64,000 nt of DNA from Aromatoleum anaerobium (GTDB lineage Bacteria > Pseudomonadota > Gammaproteobacteria > Burkholderiales > Rhodocyclaceae). The DNA lies in contig NZ_WTVG02000001.1 in NCBI RefSeq assembly GCF_012910705.2, forward strand, positions 51,563-115,562, in the 5' to 3' direction. The position numbers were made by a program, and so were the translations under genes. Within the stretch, counting starts at the first letter, position 1. Each line of letters starts with the position of its first letter. Below are positions 60,586 to 64,000 of this stretch, piece after piece. The notes under the pieces were generated by a model. It was not told the DNA's origin. It saw only the letters and a program-made list of their open reading frames with translations, and made no database searches.

Positions 60586-61452
60586 ATGACGGTTTGGATT
60601 GACGCAATTATCCAGGGAGTCCTTGTCGGCGGCCTTTATGCATTGTTTGCGATGGGGCTGTCGCTGATGTTTGGCATCATGAGGCTGGTCAACGTTGCAC
60701 ACGGCGACGTCGTCATCCTGATGTCCTTCATCGGACTGATGGCGGTGGAAAAGCTGGGACTGCAGCCCTTCACCGCGATGGCGGTGGTTGTCCCGGTGGC
60801 CTTGTGCATCGGCTACGCGCTCCAGCGGGGAATCCTGAACTTCACGATCAGCAAGGATCCCTTGCCGTCGCTGATCGTGACGTTCGGCATTTCCATCGTT
60901 ATCCAGAATTTGCTGCTGGAGTTCTTTTCGGCCGATACGCGGGCCATCAATTCGGGCGGACTGGAATCGCAAAGCATCGCGATCTCCGACAACCTGGCGG
61001 CCGGTGTCCTGCCCCTGATCGTGTTCGGCTCGGCGGTGCTGCTGACCATCGGGTTGCAGTGGTTGTTCGGCAATACCTCGATGGGGCGTGCCTTCCGCGC
61101 GACGTCGGACGACCACGGCGCCGCCGCGCTGATGGGAATCAACAACGCCCACATCTACGCGCTGGCGACGGCCATAGCGATCGGGATTCTCGGCATCGCC
61201 GGGATCTTCCACGGCATGCGCACGACCTTCGCGCCGACCGACGGACCGGCGCAGCTGATCTACGCTTTCGAGGCGGTGATCATCGGCGGGCTGGGATCGT
61301 TCTGGGGAACATTGGCGGGCGGCGTCCTTCTCGGCATTGCCCAGTCGATCGGGGCTCGCCTTGACCCGGGCTGGGGGGTGCTGGTGGGCCATGTGATGTT
61401 TGTTGCCGTGCTGCTGTTCAAGCCCAACGGCTTCTTCCCCAAGACGCGATAG
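60586..61452 (+). CDS. LivH-type ABC transporter permease
   Basis: A 288-residue inner-membrane permease with about eight hydrophobic helices, including IIQGVLVGGLYALFAMGLSL and IRLVNVAHGDVV-type text (MRLVNVAHGDVVILMSFIGL), and the family loop ATSDDHGAAALMGINNAHIY. It starts 27 bp after LivF. Transport substrate is inferred to be resorcinol or a related aromatic from operon context. Confidence 0.9.
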   Translation: MTVWIDAIIQGVLVGGLYALFAMGLSLMFGIMRLVNVAHGDVVILMSFIGLMAVEKLGLQPFTAMAVVVPVALCIGYALQRGILNFTISKDPLPSLIVTFGISIVIQNLLLEFFSADTRAINSGGLESQSIAISDNLAAGVLPLIVFGSAVLLTIGLQWLFGNTSMGRAFRATSDDHGAAALMGINNAHIYALATAIAIGILGIAGIFHGMRTTFAPTDGPAQLIYAFEAVIIGGLGSFWGTLAGGVLLGIAQSIGARLDPGWGVLVGHVMFVAVLLFKPNGFFPKTR

Positions 61453-61469
61453 CGCATAGAGAGGATCAA

Positions 61470-62519
61470 ATGAACACAGTAGTGGATTTGTCCAACGATT
61501 TCGCCGTGGGTAGCACCCAGGGCGGCAAGTATGTCGTCGAGCGCTCGACGCGCGCTGGTATCGCGACCATGGTGTTTTTCGCCGTGTCCCTGGGATTCTC
61601 GGTTTCGATGCCTTTTTGGGCTGACGCGAGCTACCTGCGCTGGCTATCGGAACTGGCATGCTATTTCGTCATGGCCCAGATGTGGAACCTGCTCGGGGGC
61701 TACGGTGGCCTCGTGTCGATCGGCCAACAGGCCTACATCGGCATCGGCGGCTATGCGCTCATCGTGTTGGCCAACATGGCAGGGATCAATCCGTTCTTTG
61801 CCGTGTTGCTGTGCGGAGTCGTCGCCGCGCTGATCGCGATGCCGATCTCGCAAGTCGTGTTCCGGCTGCCGGGCGGGGCGTTCGCCATCGGCACCTGGGC
61901 GGTAGCGGAGATTCTTCGGTTGCTCGTCGCGAACACGACCGAATTGGGTGGCGGATCGGGCGCAAGCCTGGTCGCCCTGAAGGGATTCGACCGCAGCGCC
62001 CGCGAGGCGATCACGTTCTGGATCTCGATTTCGGCGTCCTACGGATCGGTGCTATTGGTGTACTTCCTGCTCCGTTCGCGATTCGGGCTGGCACTCACGG
62101 CAATTCGCGATTCGGAAGTCGCCTCGCAGAGCCAAGGCATCGACGTCAAGCGCACCAAGTTCCTGGTTTATGCGATCTCCGCCTTCGGGTTCGGCGTCGC
62201 CGGAGCACTGTATTTCCTCGGTGCCCTGCGCATTTCGCCGGATGCGGCGTTCGGCGTGTCGTGGTCGCCGTTGATCATCTTCATGGTGATCATTGGAGGT
62301 GTCGGTACGATCGAAGGACCTCTGTTCGGCGCCGTGCTTTTCTTCGTGCTGTCGAAGATATTCGAGGACTACGGTACCTGGTATCTGACTGCGCTGGGAT
62401 TGCTGGCGATCGTGGTAACGATCTGGTTTCCGAAAGGCGTCTGGGGATACATAGCAAACCGGTTCGATCTGCATCTCTTTCCCGTACAGCGTCGTTTGCG
62501 GTTGCGCGACAACTCGTAA
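61470..62519 (+). CDS. LivM-type ABC transporter permease
   Basis: A 349-residue inner-membrane permease with the family block LLGGYGGLVSIGQQAYIGIG, the loop FGLALTAIRDSEVASQSQGI, and VIIGGVGTIEGPLFGAVLFF near the end. It begins 17 bp after LivH and ends the operon; a terminator follows. Confidence 0.9.
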   Translation: MNTVVDLSNDFAVGSTQGGKYVVERSTRAGIATMVFFAVSLGFSVSMPFWADASYLRWLSELACYFVMAQMWNLLGGYGGLVSIGQQAYIGIGGYALIVLANMAGINPFFAVLLCGVVAALIAMPISQVVFRLPGGAFAIGTWAVAEILRLLVANTTELGGGSGASLVALKGFDRSAREAITFWISISASYGSVLLVYFLLRSRFGLALTAIRDSEVASQSQGIDVKRTKFLVYAISAFGFGVAGALYFLGALRISPDAAFGVSWSPLIIFMVIIGGVGTIEGPLFGAVLFFVLSKIFEDYGTWYLTALGLLAIVVTIWFPKGVWGYIANRFDLHLFPVQRRLRLRDNS

Positions 62520-62605
62520 ACGCGAGGCCCTCTCCCCGATTTCCCCTCTCCTCCCAGTCCTGGCCATACCCGTGAGTCTGGATTGTATGAAATCGGGGAT
62601 TTTTT

Positions 62606-62629
62606 GCCCGCTTCGGCGGGCATTTTTTT
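62606..62629 (+). terminator. rho-independent terminator of the ABC transporter operon
   Basis: GCCCGCTTCGGCGGGC stem-loop followed by T7, 87 bp after livM. Confidence 0.88.
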
Positions 62630-62631
62630 AG

Positions 62632-62679
62632 TGCGCCCATGCTGGGCGCACCGAAAAAACCGCCTCGGGGTGAGGCGGT
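62632..62679 (-). terminator. paired hairpins facing the IS630 transposase
   Basis: GTGCGCCCATGCTGGGCGCAC (62632-62652, read as a 9-bp stem with TGC loop) and ACCGCCTC/GAGGCGGT (62659-62679). On the minus strand the second hairpin is followed by six Ts, so it should stop transcription coming from the transposase. Confidence 0.65.
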
Positions 62680-62699
62680 CTAGTACCTCTGCACAGAGG

Positions 62700-63821
62700 T
62701 TATGACTGTTTGGCTGGGTGCGGGTAAGCGCGGGCCAGTTTGCTCCGGGCGCGGTCGGTGGTGAACATCCAGTGGATGCGAGCGCCGATGGCGTTGCGCT
62801 GCTGCTCCCAAGCTGCAATTTCGCTGACGAGTCGGTCGCGGTCGCCGATGCGCCGGTCGAGGCACTGGCTGCGCAGCACCCCGATTTCGATCTCGACCAT
62901 GTTGAGCCAGCTGGCGTGCTTGGGGGTGTAATGGAATTCCAGACGATGCAGCAACCGATGAGCTTCGGGCGCCGGGAAGGCTTCATAGAGCGCGCCGGGC
63001 GTATGGGTCGACAGGTTGTCGAGGACGACACGGATACGCTCGGCCTGCGGATAGTGGCAGTCGACCAGTTCGCGCATGCATTCGGCGAAGTCGCGCGCGG
63101 TGCGCTGCTCGGTTACCTTGACCCGGCGCCAGGACCGGTGCGCGTCGAGGAAGACGAACAGGTTGGCGGTCCCGTTGCGGCGATACTCGTAGTCGTAGCG
63201 CTCGAGCTGTCCGGGCATCGCCGGGATGGGCTGGCGCGCCTCGCCGATGAGCTGGGTGGGACTTTCATCGAAGCAGACCACCGGGCGCTCGGGATCGGGG
63301 ACTTCAGCGTAGAGGTCGAGCACGTCCTCCATCCGGGCAACGTAGTGACCGTCGACCTGCGGGATGCACCACATCTTCTGGCGCCAAGGCTTGAGCTCGT
63401 TCTCCGCCAGGCGGCGGCGCACCGTCTCGCGTGACAGGCTCGCGTGCTCGGTGAGCTTGACTATCTCCCCCGCCAGCAATTCGAGCGTCCAGCGCGACCG
63501 CCCCGTTGGCGGCTTGGTGCATGCCGTGGCGACCAGCAGCGCCTCTTCCTTGCCGGTGAGCTTGCGCTCCGCCCCGGGGCGCGGCTCGTCGCTGAGCGCC
63601 GCTTCGATGCTGCCCAGCACGAAGCGGCGTTTGGTCCGATAGACCGTCGAGCTGCCCACTCCGACGTTCGTGGCAATCTCCTCGTCGCCGGCTCCGGCAT
63701 CGGCCGCCAGCAGGATCTGCGCGCGTTTCACCTTGCGCACCGCTGCCTTGCCGCCGCCCAGCAGCATCCTCAATTCGTCGCGTTCGGCTTGGCTCAATTC
63801 GACCCGGTAGCGTACATTCAT
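62700..63821 (-). CDS. IS630-family transposase, intact
   Basis: A 373-residue transposase. N-terminal helix-turn-helix region (KVKRAQILLAADAGAGDEEI, VGVGSSTVYRTKRRFVLGS), then the DDE residues in VVCFDESPTQLI, VLDNLSTHTPGALYEAFP and HASWLNMVEIEIGVLRSQ. No frameshift is needed, unlike the copy at the left of the window, and the sequence is of a different subgroup. Terminal repeats are not clear to me, so element ends are not called. Confidence 0.9.
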   Translation of the reverse strand: MNVRYRVELSQAERDELRMLLGGGKAAVRKVKRAQILLAADAGAGDEEIATNVGVGSSTVYRTKRRFVLGSIEAALSDEPRPGAERKLTGKEEALLVATACTKPPTGRSRWTLELLAGEIVKLTEHASLSRETVRRRLAENELKPWRQKMWCIPQVDGHYVARMEDVLDLYAEVPDPERPVVCFDESPTQLIGEARQPIPAMPGQLERYDYEYRRNGTANLFVFLDAHRSWRRVKVTEQRTARDFAECMRELVDCHYPQAERIRVVLDNLSTHTPGALYEAFPAPEAHRLLHRLEFHYTPKHASWLNMVEIEIGVLRSQCLDRRIGDRDRLVSEIAAWEQQRNAIGARIHWMFTTDRARSKLARAYPHPAKQS

Positions 63822-63853
63822 CGCGGCCCCTCCAAAATCTGGAGAGACAACAA

Positions 63854-64000
63854 ATGAGCCAGAACTCCGACGCGGAACTCACCCCTTCGTCACCGCGCTT
63901 CACACCGGTGCAAGGGCAGTACCTCGCCTTCATCTATGCGTACACTCAGGTGCTCGGCCGGCCGCCGGCCGAAGCCGACTTGCAACGCTACTTCCACATC
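63854..64000 (+). CDS. LexA-like winged-helix protein, partial at the right edge
   Basis: Starts at ATG 63854 after GGAGAG and runs off the window: MSQNSDAELTPSSPRFTPVQ then GQYLAFIYAYTQVLGRPPAE and ADLQRYFHI. This pattern is found in small DNA-binding proteins often encoded beside IS630-type transposases. It is divergent from the neighbouring transposase and may belong to the same mobile unit. Confidence 0.6.
   Translation, partial: MSQNSDAELTPSSPRFTPVQGQYLAFIYAYTQVLGRPPAEADLQRYFHI

Noticed and set aside
1..64000. tRNA or rRNA genes
   Set aside because: I looked for cloverleaf-like and rRNA-like sequence and saw none; the window is plasmid backbone and cargo.

Overview
This window looks like part of an IncP-like conjugative plasmid, or an integrated remnant of one, from a denitrifying betaproteobacterium of the Azoarcus/Aromatoleum/Thauera group. 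It carries a complete catabolic island that I recognise as the oxidative anaerobic resorcinol (1,3-dihydroxybenzene) pathway described for Azoarcus anaerobius. The host assignment is inferred from gene content, high GC and the similarity to that system.

Region 1 (1-3.3 kb) is accessory DNA: a methyltransferase cut by the window edge, a small lipoprotein, a decayed IS630-type element and a two-gene cysteine-rich/zinc-ribbon unit. Region 2 (3.3-12 kb) is an IncP-1-like backbone read mostly on the minus strand: korB, incC, korA, a kle block (kleF broken), korC, klcB (broken), klcA, an iteron oriV and trfA, followed by trbA on the plus strand. KorB operators (TTTAGCSGCTAAA), KorC operators (TAGGGCAATATGCCCTA type) and an unusual KorA-type operator (AAGTATAGCTATACTT) sit where an IncP regulon would place them. 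Region 3 (12-26.1 kb) is the mating-pair-formation operon trbB to trbP. It is colinear with RP4 except that trbM is split by an IS110-family element and I see no trbO. Region 4 (26.1-28.5 kb) is a junction zone with a frameshifted upf30.5-like stub, an IS3 remnant, a hypothetical gene and a RHH/PIN toxin-antitoxin pair.

Region 5 (28.5-62.6 kb) is the catabolic island. Two sigma54-activator genes share a 1,727-bp core that appears identical and lies in inverted orientation (RedR1/RedR2 type). A minus-strand operon (OYE, M24, cupin, DoxX, 3-HIBADH-like, ALDH, ABM-like, CobW, MFS, DsbA-like) and a second minus-strand operon (fused E1, E2, E3 plus one activator; hydroxybenzoquinone dehydrogenase) face plus-strand genes. 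Those are the Mo/Fe-S resorcinol hydroxylase pair, a glutathionyl-hydroquinone reductase, a VOC protein, an outer-membrane protein, a flavoprotein and a Liv-type ABC transporter. Five -24/-12 promoters (TGGCAY-N5-TTGNN) precede these units, most with TGCGAC/GTCGCA inverted-repeat sites upstream. The ABC substrate-binding gene is interrupted by a 1,517-bp IS1182-type element with a 5-bp CGGAG target duplication. Removing it would restore the frame exactly.

Region 6 (62.6-64 kb) has a terminator cluster, an intact IS630-family transposase gene and the start of a LexA-like winged-helix gene cut by the window edge.

How it fits together: the hydroxylase makes hydroxyhydroquinone, an oxidation step yields 2-hydroxybenzoquinone, the E1/E2/E3 complex breaks that down, and the dehydrogenases handle short-chain products. 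The glutathione enzyme and OYE plausibly deal with reactive quinones, while the transporter and outer-membrane protein handle uptake. The main message is that this pathway sits next to an IncP-type trb operon at the usual accessory-gene position, while the IS hits in trbM and the binding-protein gene suggest that transfer and high-affinity uptake may be impaired.
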